From Sapria himalayana (lineage: Eukaryota; Streptophyta; Magnoliopsida; Malpighiales; Rafflesiaceae), in NCBI GenBank assembly GCA_029783825.1, contig JAREIK010002452.1, positions 56,248-120,247 on the forward strand: a stretch of 64,000 nucleotides of DNA, written 5' to 3'. Position 1 is the stretch's first letter. Every line of letters starts with the position of its first letter. This document shows positions 50,337-61,577 of this stretch, in pieces. Below the pieces are notes generated by a model. That model was not told the origin of the DNA. It did no database searches and was given only the letters and a program-made list of their open reading frames with translations. A program made the position numbers and the translations under genes.

Positions 50337-51750
50337 ACATAGTTACAAATATAGTTATATTTAATTATATAGAGATTTATATAGTTATACAAATATTTAT
50401 TAATAGTTATACACATATTGATAACCATAATGGTGTATGTTGTTATACATGTAATTATAAATATAGTTACATGTGGTTATTCATATAGTTACACATATAG
50501 TTATACTTATATTTATACATGTAGGTATATCTATATTTTCATATAATTTTATATATTTATACATATAATTATGTATAGGTATAAATATAGTTAAATACTT
50601 TTTTATATACTAATATATAAAAATGTATATTAAATATATGTTGTTAATTATATATTTAAATATAGTTATGATTTTATTTTTATAGTTATAAATATAGTAA
50701 ACAAATATATAGTTTTACATATAGTATCTATAGTTTTACATATAGTATATATAGTAAACAAATACTTTTTTATATACTAATATTTATAGTTATATGGATT
50801 TATACATATAGTATATATAGTTTTACATAGTTATATATAGTTAAACATATAGTTTTATATAGATATATAGATATATATATATATATATATACACACAAGT
50901 AGTTATATGTAGTTATACTTAAATTTATACAGTCATAAACAAATATATAGATTTCCATATATGTATACATAGTTACAAATATAATTATATTTAATTATAT
51001 AAAGTTTTATATAGTTATATACATATACTTAAACATTATGTTGAGTGTTGTTATACGTGTAATTATAAATATAATTACATGTGGTTATACATATAGTTAC
51101 ACATATAGTTATACTTATATTTATACATGTAGGTATATATAATTTTTTCATATAATTTTATATATTTATATGTATAGTTATGTATAGGTATTGATATAGT
51201 TAAATACATTTCTATATACTATTATATAAAAATGTTTATAAAATAAATAATTATATATTTAAATATAATTATGTATAATGTTTTTATAGTTATACATATA
51301 GTAAAATACATTTATCTATAGTTATATGTTCTAATACCTAAAGTATATTTAGTTGTAAATAGAGTTATATATAATTATATTTAATTATACATATAGTTAT
51401 AAATATGTATGTAGTTACAGATATACTTATATATAATGTTTTTATAGTTATACAGATAGTAAAATACAATTATATATAGTTTAATATTATTTTACATATA
51501 GTATACTTTTTTAGAATATAGTTGTATAAAATTATATATAATTATACATATAGTTAATAATAATTATATAGTTAAAAAATAGTTATAAAAATAGTTTAAT
51601 AGTTTCAAATATAGTTACATATAGTTATAAAAAGTTTTATATAGTTATACAAATATTTATAAATAGTTATACATAAATATTTAAACATTTAATAAAATAT
51701 ATGTTGTTATAAGTTTTTATTATAATTATAGTTACACGTGTGATTGCACA
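49887..51750 (+). repeat. AT-rich 'ATAGTTATA' tandem repeat, distal copy
   Basis: Same family and orientation as 11116-12780. The AAAATGTATATTAAATATAT anchor lies near 50614, and a diverged copy is about 610 bp later. It contains the uninterrupted TATATGTTCTAATACCT at 51323-51339 that serves as an empty site for the ARF insertion. (TA)n and (CATA)n runs occur near 50170-50225 and 50300-50332. Confidence 0.75.
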
Positions 51751-52640
51751 TGTACTTATACTTTTTAATAATCTTTTTACAACAATATCAATGACACAAT
51801 TGGTTTTTTTTTTCAATTATGAACCATCAAAATTAAACAAACAATCAAAACAAAATTGAATATTACAAGTCCATTTATCCAATGGTTACCTAGATTTAGT
51901 TACATTCTAATAAACATCGATATATTGGATTATTTAGACATATTTTTTATGCATCTTCATATTTAACATGTATTTTATATGTTCAATGCATATAAGAAAT
52001 TTTAATTATATAAGAGTACTATAATAGACTTTAAACTATATATTATATGTCGAGCTTGATAATATTATTGTGATTTTATTTGTTATCTAATTGAGTTATG
52101 GTTTTATTTAATTTGATTTAACATAATAATTAAAAAAAAAAGCATCTTTTTTATATATTTATTTTTTTCTCTCTTTTAAATAAGTTTATATTACAACTAA
52201 TTTGTCATATTATGATTTTTATTTATATGAGGAAAATGAAAATCATTACACATTCTAAAAATGCTCATTCCATTTTTTTTCTAGAGCAAATTTTTTCATT
52301 TTTCACTTTAAAGACATCAAAAATTTATTATTAAATTGTTATTTTGCATAATGAAAATGCTAAGAATGTATTCAATCAAGTTTCACATGTAAAATCACTT
52401 GGCTACTCAATGAATGTTTTTCATGTAGTATCAAGTGAATAAGAAAAGCACAAACTAGATGATAAACAATATTAAATATAAATTCATAATAGTCTATAGA
52501 AGTTCATAAATCAGCCATGAAAGAAATATAATAGCAAACCTAATATGATTACAAGTTTCAAATTTTATGAACATTTTTTCAGTGTTCATTAGTTTTATAA
52601 GGAAAAAGGAAGCAATACACAATAGCTATCATTCAAATCA
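51751..52640. other. AT-rich flank, possible intron of the captured fragment
   Basis: No frame of note. The part next to 52640 lies downstream of a possible splice donor on the minus strand, so some of it may be intron carried along with the ATXR3-like exon. Confidence 0.45.
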
Positions 52641-52643
52641 TAC

Positions 52644-53083
52644 CTGATTTCTGAGGCTGGTTACATTGATCCATTGCTCCAATACCTCATTTAAGGCAGC
52701 ATCAAACTCATGAGATTTGTATGATTTCATTACCAACTCTTGTAGCTTTCCCCGAGCATACCCAATGAACTGAGGATTTTAACTGTTAAACAAATTGGAA
52801 CTTAAATTACTCTCATTAATGTAAAAATCTTGTGATTTTAAAGTTTCTTGAATATCAGCATCAGATACTACATTCCTCTCTTGATCTTTGATATGTTGTA
52901 CCCAATCCTGCTTAATAGAGATGTTAATGGAATCCACAAAGAATCATGTTTCTAAAAACACTACTATATCTTAGTATGTACCCTTGATCTACAAAGGACT
53001 GGAGATCTAAAAACAAGAATGGACATTGTTCACGCACAACACAATCAATGTAGTACCACTCCCCTACTTGCAACCAACACAAT
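52644..53083 (-). pseudogene. ATXR3/SDG2-like histone methyltransferase gene fragment
   Basis: Minus-strand exon-like stretch. The first part reads LQVGEWYYIDCVVREQ, then DLQSFVDQGYILRYSSVFR, corresponding to the GYF-like LGDWYYLDG...EQGP...YSSVFR region of plant ATXR3 (SDG2), an H3K4 methyltransferase. After a frameshift it continues LWIPLTS. In a further frame comes DIQETLKSQDFYINESNLSS, then a stop, then NPQFIGYARGKLQELVMKSY and EFDAALNEVLEQWI, matching the family's conserved HPQFIGFTRGKLHELVMKSY segment. It may begin after an acceptor (CTATAG, just above 53083) and end at a donor (CAG/GTATGA at 52644). The catalytic SET domain is not here. Stops and at least one frameshift make it dead. 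Most likely a captured or duplicated exon. The family comparison is from memory, not a search. Confidence 0.75.
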
Positions 53084-53329
53084 CTATAGTTAGAAGATGA
53101 GAAATATAAACCAACCTCAGAGCTTATTCTCCTTCACGATGATGGCGGATGAAGATGATGGACAATAATGGTGGATGATGACAGAGTAGAATGATGATGA
53201 ATGGTTAATTTGCCCGATACCATTACTGCAATCGAATGGGTGCTCTCAACTGGGGGTGCAAACATTGGGTTTTTATATGTATTTCACCCAATATATGATA
53301 TGGGCTTTTGAATGGTTTGAATATATACC
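53084..53329 (-). other. Flank of the captured fragment, ATC/GAT-rich
   Basis: Contains GATGATGGCGGATGAAGATG-type triplets (minus-strand CATCATC). No independent gene supported. Confidence 0.4.
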
Positions 53330-53549
53330 ATTATAAATTTTATATCAAACTTATATATTTACCTATTTATGTATTTTTGTATTTGTCTATTTATATATTT
53401 ATGTATTTATATATTTTTGTGTGTATATATATATATATATATATATTTATATTTATGTATTTATGTATATATATATATATATTTTTTTTTGTATTGAAAT
53501 ATTTATATATTTATATATTTAGATATTTATATGTTTAATTATATATATT
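53330..53549. repeat. TATTTATG / TATATTT simple repeats
   Basis: Short TTTATGTATTTATATATTT words and a (TA)n run near 53428-53446. They grade into the next 8-bp repeat. Confidence 0.7.
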
Positions 53550-53830
53550 TTTACATATTCACATATTTACATATATTCACATATTTAAATATTTAGATAT
53601 TTACATATTTACAAATTTACATATTTACATAGTTACATATTTACATATTTACAAATTTACATATTTACATATTTACATATTTACATATTTACATATTTAC
53701 ATATTTACATATTTACATATTTACATATTTACATATTTACATATTTAAATATTTACATATTTACATATTTACATATTTACATATTTACATATGTACATAT
53801 TTACATATTTACATATTTACATATTTACAT
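53550..53830. repeat. (ACATATTT)n minisatellite
   Basis: About 280 bp of an 8-bp unit ACATATTT (TTACATATTTACATAT), very homogeneous with few variants (ACAAATTT, ACATAGTT, AAATATTT). The low divergence suggests recent expansion compared with the surrounding repeats. Confidence 0.9.
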
Positions 53831-53859
53831 TATTTAATATAATTTATAATTTATAAAAC

Positions 53860-54680
53860 TCCAAAAATTACATAAAGTGAGAATATCAATAAAAAAAAGT
53901 TATATTTATTATTTTAATAAAAATGGAATATTAAAAGCTAATAGTAAAAATCGTACTGAATTGTTTAATTATTATAAATTTTAGTAGGGGTAAAAAATAA
54001 AACTTTAATTCAAATCAACTTAGGGTCAATTTGGTACTTATTTTCAAAAGTATTTATAGGTCTAAAAATAATTTTAAGTGTTTTTAGGACAAAAATATCA
54101 TTAGTAATATTTTAAATAACTATATTGAAACCCTATAAATACACTTGAAGTGTTCTTTTAATAACTGCACTGAGATATTTATTTTTTAAATCATCAATTT
54201 TTATTAATGTAATTAAAACATCTATGTATTAATATTTAAATATCAATTTATTTTCTTTAAATTTAATAAAAAATTTTAATTTTTATAATTCAAAATTTTC
54301 AAATTTTTAGTAATTATTTTTTTAAAAGTTTCCTATAATAATAAAACTATTTTTTTAACTTAAAATAATATTAATATTTACTAGTTTATTCATTAATTTA
54401 GATATTTTTGTAAATATTTTCTATTTAATCATACAAAGAATTATTTTAGTTTTTTATTAGTAGAAATTTTAATGTATATTCATTTATTTTCTAAAATATC
54501 TTAAAAAATTATTATAATTAAATAATTAATTATTTAATGCTTTTTAATACAAAATTTTAAATTTATTAATTAAAAATTTTAGAAAAATTTCTGTATAAAT
54601 TTTTAAAAATTTTATAATCCTAAAAAGCATTATTTTAGTCCTTATGAATATACTTTTATTTGTATCTATATATTTTTTAA
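53860..54680 (+). repeat. Dispersed repeat R, copy 2
   Basis: Same order of words as copy 1 (18360-18986), with an extra stretch near 54000-54290 (a TTTGGTACTTATTTTC region). After the shared TTATTTTAGTCCTTAT end it has only a short TTGTATCTATATATTTTTTA tail where copy 1 runs into the satellite. Confidence 0.75.
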
Positions 54681-54829
54681 TTTATTTATATATAATATCT
54701 TATTTTTATAATTATATGAGGAGAATGTGACTTTAAAGTATTGCTCATCTATAGACCATGACATACATTTAATATACAAAATTAAATAAAATATTAAAAC
54801 AAATAATATATTACAAAAATTTAAATTAT

Positions 54830-55246
54830 TAAAGATTAGTGATGGAAATTATCCTTAGTTCAAATAGGTAGGGAAATATCCCCAGTTAAATGCATATATT
54901 TTGTGAAAATTAACATTTAATGAATAATAACTTGTAATCAGATATAAAATTGTAAAAAAAAATCAGATAATTATTTAGCGAAGTAATTTGTCTCGATCTA
55001 ATAAGATAAAGAGAATCCATCGCTAAATCCATTGTTTAATTTGCCACTTTTATTTGCATGAAAATCTACGAGGATGTTAGATAAGGATAATTTTTAATGA
55101 AAAAGTTTTATCACTAATCCATCACAAATTTGTAATTCAATGTAAAATTAAAAATTTATTGTTATTCCCTAGCTAATCCCTAGCTAATTAGCTAGTAAAT
55201 TTTTCATAGCTAAATTTCTGAAACTAAATAGTCATTTTTTTTAATG
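54830..55246. promoter_or_regulatory. CACTA subterminal fragment
   Basis: Carries GATGGAAATTATCC, TAGGGAAATATCCC, CATCGCTAAATCCATTG and CCCTAGCTAATCCCTAGCTAATTAGCTAG words of the GCTAGGGA family (in pieces). It ends at the TATC junction without a recognisable CACTA terminus, so it is a broken element end. Confidence 0.6.
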
Positions 55247-56400
55247 ATCTATCTATCTTTCTATCTATCTATCTGTCTGTCTGTCTGTCTATATGTTTAT
55301 CTATCTATCTATTCATCTATCCAGATAATTGTTTATCTATCTATCTATCTATTTGTATATTTGTCAATCTGTCTATATATCTATCTGTCTATCATTCTAT
55401 CTATTTAGCTAATTGTCTACCTATCTATTTGTCTATAAGTCTATCTATCAATTTGTCTATCATTATATTTGTCTATGTTTCTATCTATCTATAAATCAAT
55501 CACATATTGGTATATCTATATATATACTAATCTATCAATCTATCTATCTTTATATCTAGGTATACATCTATCCTTTTATTTGTCTATTTATCTATATGTC
55601 TATCTATGAATTTTTCTATTTATTTATCTGTCTATCTATATATTTGTCTATCTGTCTATTTGGCCATCAATCTAACTATCTATCTTTCTATCTGTCTATC
55701 TTTCTACATATCTACCTATTTACATGTCTACTAGTATATCTGTCTATCTTTCAACCTATCTAACTATCTATATATCAATCTATTTGTTTGTCTATCTTTC
55801 TATCTGTCTATCTGTCTGTTTTGTAAATCTATCTATTTGCCTATTTGTATATCTATCTATCTATCTATTTTTTTGACTATTTGTATATCTATCTATATGT
55901 AGAATTGTATAATTATAAATCTGTCTATCTATATAACTATCAATCTATCTATATATCTATCTATCTAATTGTCTATCTATCTATTTATCTATTTGTATAT
56001 CTGTTTATTTTCCTATCTGTCTATCTATCTATCTCTCTATTAATCTATATATATATATATATATATATCTATCTAACTATCTTTTTATCTATCTGTCCGT
56101 CTGTCTATCAATTTATCTAATGATTTATGTCTATTTGTCTATCTGTGTATCTGTCTATATCTCATTCAATCTATCTATCTACTATTTATCTATGTATTTA
56201 TATAACTATTTGTCTATCTATCTATCTATCAATATATCTGTCTGTATATCTATCTATCTATCCAAGTGTCTATTTATCTAAAAAACTATCTATTAATATA
56301 TTAATCTATATGTCTATCTATCTATTTTTCAATCTATTTTTTATCTATTTCTCTATAAATCAAATTATCTATCTATCATTCTATATATCTATCATATATC

Positions 56401-56441
<41 letters not shown>

Positions 56442-59400
56442 ATATATTTATATATTAATCTATATATCTATCTATCTAACTATTCATCTGTCTATCTATC
56501 TATTTATAAATTTGTCTATCTTTCAAGTTGTCAATCTGTCTTTCTGTCAATCTATCAATCAATCAATCTATCTATCTATTTATATATTATATATATTTCT
56601 ATCTATATATGCATATGTTTATCTGTATATTTTTCTATATGTCTATCTTTCTTTATGTTTATCTACTTTTTATCATTCTAACATTATATATGTCTATCTA
56701 TCTATTTGTCCATTTGTCTATTTGTCTATCTACCTAGATATCTATTTGTCTATTTGTCTATCTACCTATTTATCGGTCTATCTATCTTATGTATGTCTAT
56801 CTATGTATATTCCTATTTATCTATCTATTTAACTTTCTATTTATCATTCTATTAATCTATCTATCTATCATTTTTTTCTACCTTTCTATTTGTCATTCTG
56901 TCTATCTATAAATCTACCTACCTATCTATCTATCTATCTTTCTATTTATCTATCTATATTTATACCTATCTTTCGTTCTATCTATATATCTTTCTATCTG
57001 TCTATCAATCTATTTTTTTATTTATCTATCTGTCTATCATTCTAACATTCTATCTATCTATCAATATATCTATTTATCTATATATCTACTTGCCTATGTA
57101 TCTATCTATCTATCTGTCTATCTATCTATCTAAATAATTGTCTATTTGTCTAAATGTCAATCTATCTTTCTATCAATCTGTCTATATATATGTCTATCTA
57201 TCTAACTAACTATCTATATGTCTAACTATTTTTATTTTCAATATGTCTATCTATCAATATGCATATCTGTATAATGTTTAGTTTTCTATCTTTATATCTA
57301 TAAATATGTCTATCTGCCTATCTATCAAGTTGCCTATCTGCCTTTTTGTTTATCTATCTTTTTATCTATCTTTCTATCTATTTATCTATTTGTCTATTTT
57401 CCTTTCTTCCTATCTTTTTATATGACTATATTCCTATTTGGGTATCTACCTATCTTTCAATCAATGTTTCTAACTAACTGCCTACCTACCTATATTCCCA
57501 TCTATAATCTACCTCTCTACCTATATACCTATCTATCTATATGTCTATCTTTCTATCTATCGGTCTATCTATCTATCTGTCTATCTATGTATCTCTTTAT
57601 CTATCTAAATATCTATCTATCTGACTATCAATCAATCAATCTATCTATCTATCTATTTATATATTTGTCTATCTGTCTATCTATCTAATTTATATGCCAA
57701 TTTATCTATATGTATATCTGTCTATCTATCTATCTTTCTTTTTATATGTCTTTCTATCTATATATCTATATGTCTATGCATCTATCAGTGTATTTAGTTA
57801 TCTATCTATATGTATAACTATTAATCTATATATCTACATACCTATTTATTTATTGATCTGTCTATCTTTTTATATGTTTATCTAACTATTTGTATATCTA
57901 TCTTTCTTTCGATCTGTCTATCTCTTTATATGTTTATCTAACTATTTGTATATCTATCTTTCTTTTGATCTGTCTATATATCTACATGTCTACTTGTCTA
58001 CTATTCTATTTATTTATCTATCAATTTGTCTAAAACTAAATCTATCTCTCTATCTGTTTATCTATCTATCTATTTTTTAATGTCTATCTGTATATCTATC
58101 TATCTATATGTCGATCTATAAATCTATCAACCTATCTATTTATCTATTTTCTTATCTTTTAATCTTTCAATCAATCAATCTATCTATATATTTATTTGTC
58201 TATCTGTCTATATACCGAATTGTGTATCTATTTATTAGTCTATCTATCTATCTATCTTCTAACTGACTAACTATCTATCTATATATCTATCTAAAGTGTG
58301 TGTATATAGATCTATCTAAATTTCTATATGTTTATCTATATATCTGTCAATCTCTATATTTATCTATCTATCTATCAATCTATTAAAACGGTTTATCTAT
58401 CTTTCTATTTATTTATCTATCCGACTATTTGTCTTTCTGTTTTTCTGTCTTTCCGTCTATCTAACTATCTGTCTATACATCTGTCTATCTATCTGTTTAT
58501 TTATGTATCTGTCTATCTATCAATCTAACTATTTATCTATCAGTTTATGTGTCTATTTTTATCTATCAGTCAATCTATTTATATGTCTATATGTCTATCT
58601 ATCTATCTAGGTATCTGCCTATCTATATTTTTGTCAATCTATCTATCTATATATCTATTTTTTATGCATCTATCCATCTCTCCGATATCTTTATATCTAT
58701 CTATCTATATATTTATCTATATATCTGTCTATCTATCTATATATCTATCAAAGTAATTATCTATCTATTTATATATCTATCTATATATCTACTTGTCTAG
58801 TTATCTACCTATTTCCTAATTATCTAACTATCTATCTATCTTCATATCTATCTATATATCTATCTATTATCTATCTATATTTCTATCTAATATATATATA
58901 TATATATATATATCTATTTGTTTGTTTATCTCGTTATATGTTTTTCTTTCTATCTATCTATATATCTATCCATCTATAAGTTTATCTATATGTCTATCAT
59001 TCTATCATTCTAAATATCTATCTATCAATATTTCATTCTATCTGTCTATCTTTCTATATGTCTATATGTTTATCTATTTATCTATCTATCCTTCTATCTA
59101 TCTATCTATCTATATAACTCTCTATCTTTCTATATATCTATATTTCTATCTATCTCTCTTTCTATCTGACTATCTTTCTAATTATATATTAGTCTATCTT
59201 TCTATTTCTCTATCTTTCTATCTATCAATTAGTTGATCTTTCTATCAGTCTATCTATCAGTCTATCAATCTATCTATCTGTTAATCTATCTATCTATATG
59301 TTAATTTGTTAATCTATATATCTATCTATCTCTCTATTTACCTATCTTTTATCTATCTATCTATCTATCTAACTATCTGTCTATCTACCTATTTGTATGT

Positions 59401-60488
59401 CTGTCTATCTGTCATTTGGGCAATTTGTCAATCTCTCTAACTATCGATATGTCTATCTAACTATCTATATATCTTTTCATCTATCTTTTTTGTCTATGTA
59501 TCTATCTATCTATTTTTCTATCTTTCTATCAATCTTGCTATCTATCTGCCTATCTATCTATCTTTCTATCAATTTATTTGTTTATTTATCTATCTGTTTG
59601 TCTGTCAATCTATTAGTCTATCTATCTATCTATCTATCTGTCTATCTATCTATCTGTCTATTTGTCTATATATTTATCTGTCTATTTGTCTATATATATA
59701 TCTGCCTATTTGTCTATCTATATATCTATCTATCTATCAATTTATCTATCATTCTATATATCAATCTATCTATCTATCAATCATTCTATCTATCTATTTA
59801 ACTATCTATCTTTCTATCTTTCTATCTAATTATTTGTCTATCTAACTATCTATCTATATTTCGATCTATCTATATGTCTATCTATCTATTTATTTATTCA
59901 TTTGTCTATCTGTCTATCTATCTGTCTATCTATCTATCTTTATATCTATCTGTCTCTCTTACTATCACTTTATCTTACTATCTATCTTTTTATCTTTTGT
60001 TTATATGTCTATCTATCTATCTAGCTATCTATCTATCTATTTGCCTATATATCTATGTGTCTATGTGTCTATCTATCTATCTATCTATCTATCTATATGT
60101 ATGTTTATTTTTTTATCTATCTGCCTATCTATCTATCTATCTTTCTAATAATCTATCTATCACTCTATCTGTATATCTGTCTATCTATCTATCTACCTAT
60201 TTATCTATTTATCGATCTATCTATCTTGCTATCTATCTATTTATTTATTTAGTTATTTATCTATCTATTTATCTATATATGTATTTATCTATATATTTAT
60301 TTATTTATCTTTCTATCTATCTATCTTTCTGTTTATTTATCTATCTATTTGTCTATCTGTCTATCTATCTATCTCTCTTTATGTTTATCTATCTATCTAT
60401 CTATTTATATATATATCTATCTTTCTTTTTATCTTTCTTTCTATTTATCTGTCTATCTATCTATTTATATATATTTTTATTTATCTAA
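55247..60488. repeat. (TATC)n / (GATA)n satellite, block 4
   Basis: About 5.2 kb. A 56-bp tandem duplication is visible at 57855-57966 (GATCTGTCTATC at 57855, 57911 and 57967). (TA)n patches occur at about 56046-56066, 56405-56438 and 58891-58911. Ends directly against the CACTA terminus at 60489. Plus-strand frames are repeat translation. Confidence 0.95.
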
Positions 60489-60516
60489 CACTACAAGAAA
60501 AATCCCAAATAGCTAG
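60489..60516 (-). repeat. CACTA terminal inverted repeat, copy 3
   Basis: CACTACAAGAAAAATCCC followed by AAATAGCTAG: the canonical CACTA start and the best-preserved terminus in the window. The preceding TATC sequence ends CTAA, from which a 3-bp target duplication could derive; its partner is outside the window. Confidence 0.9.
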
Positions 60517-61010
60517 AAATGTTTTTCTAGATATTTTGGCTTTATCCATTGCTAAAATAGAATAACGATGGATTAACGACAACAATTATCTCAAGATAAA
60601 GTTATTGTTTCAAAATAGTAATGAGGAAATATAATTCACTAGCAAACTTTTTAATGATGGAAATTCCCTAGCTAATTTTATTTTTCTTTTGCTAATTTAA
60701 TCATAAATAAGAATAATAATTAATAATTTTTGACTGAATATGCACAGAAACATCCCTAGCTAAATTAGCGATTGAAAATCACTAGCTATTTTCATTTCAA
60801 ATCTATTTTCACAATTTTTTTTTCATAAAATTTGATTACACATTTTTAATATTTTATATTATATTGAATTAAAACATATACTATAAACCATTTTTATAAT
60901 TAACAAAAATTAAAAACAAATCCGAAATAATTATAATACAATAATCACATGGTTAAAAAGCATAACATAGGTATATAATCATTTAATACTAAATCATCAT
61001 CTTCACCTTT
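60517..61010 (-). promoter_or_regulatory. Subterminal region of CACTA copy 3
   Basis: Words of the GCTAGGGA/CATTGCTAA family near 60551, 60670, 60750 and 60780 (CCCTAGCTAA, CACTAGCTATTTTC), followed by AT-rich sequence. The coding remnants behind it are on the minus strand, so this is the element's 3' end. Confidence 0.7.
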
Positions 61011-61200
61011 AGCTTTTTCATTTGTGCATGCCTCTCCTACATGGTTACTCTACTGGAACTAGGTGTGCTATTTATCTCGTAAAGGCTGCTAACCGTGACT
61101 CCATATAGGTCATCTATTATTGCATTGCATTCTTTATATCTTTCATCTTATCATTTGCTTCTTTATTTCATGCATATACATCAATTCAGACTTAAATGAT
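61011..61200 (-). pseudogene. CACTA second-ORF C-terminal remnant, copy 3
   Basis: The minus strand reads HEIKKQMIR and MKDIKNAMQ-stop-stop-MTYMESRLAAF (about 61072-61200), aligning with copy 1 EIKKTMQQKMSYLESQLEAL and copy 2 IKNLMQQLDALYG. GAGAGGC.TGCACAAATG words follow, as in copy 2. Stops mean it is decayed. This orients copy 3 on the minus strand. Confidence 0.7.
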
Positions 61201-61286
61201 ATGAAAGATGACAACTTATTAATTTTGCAAAAATTATAAAGATGACCATCACTTATATAGCTTTTACTAATATGCATGATCAATAG

Positions 61287-61410
61287 TGACTGAGAGCATT
61301 ATGGAGTTGTGCGGCACATATATAGCATTTACCAATCATTGTGCAGAATTACATCTATAAAACAAATATAGATGCATACAATAATATTTATGCTATTTGT
61401 AATGTCTTTT
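61287..61410 (-). repeat. Internal duplicated segment of copy 3, first copy
   Basis: ATTATGGAGTTGTGCGGCA, then ATAGCATTTACCAATCATT, recurs near 62898-62990 (offset about 1.6 kb) with substitutions. Confidence 0.7.
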
Positions 61411-61577
61411 CTTCCTACAATATCAACATCATATAAATAATATTTTGTATTTACATATTCATAAGACACCACAACTCTCCTAATTGACATCAAGAGTGGA
61501 CTAGTGTCACTCACAAATACACACCCAAACTTTCTATCAACTTTTTTAGCTTCTCCTCCCCTCACACTTTTGTGCAT
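61329..61577 (-). CDS. Unassigned 82-codon frame
   Basis: Minus-strand frame from an ATG at 61575-61577 (MHKSVRGGEAKKVDRKFGCV, then FVSDTSPLLMSIRRVVVSYE, YVNTKYYLYDVDIVGRKDI). The first 50 residues have a coding-like composition and lie upstream of the second-ORF remnant, within copy 3. It may be a relic of an element protein or a captured exon. No motif is recognised. The tail is AT-rich and probably not coding. Confidence 0.25.
   Translation of the reverse strand: MHKSVRGGEAKKVDRKFGCVFVSDTSPLLMSIRRVVVSYEYVNTKYYLYDVDIVGRKDITNSINIIVCIYICFIDVILHNDW

Noticed and set aside
19019..60488. Dozens of plus-strand open frames rich in Ile-Tyr-Leu-Ser, up to 261 codons
   Set aside because: They are the translation of the degenerate TATC repeat, which has no stop in any plus frame. 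Overlapping frames are equally open, and there is no non-repeat composition, start context or domain.
18987..60488. CRISPR-like or tandem-spacer array
   Set aside because: Period is four bases with gradual degeneracy; there are no fixed repeats separated by unique spacers, and the context is plant nuclear.
18987..60488. A sex-chromosome (Bkm-type) GATA signature
   Set aside because: Long GATA repeats are associated with sex chromosomes in some animals, but the sequence here gives no evidence of chromosome identity or sex linkage in this plant.
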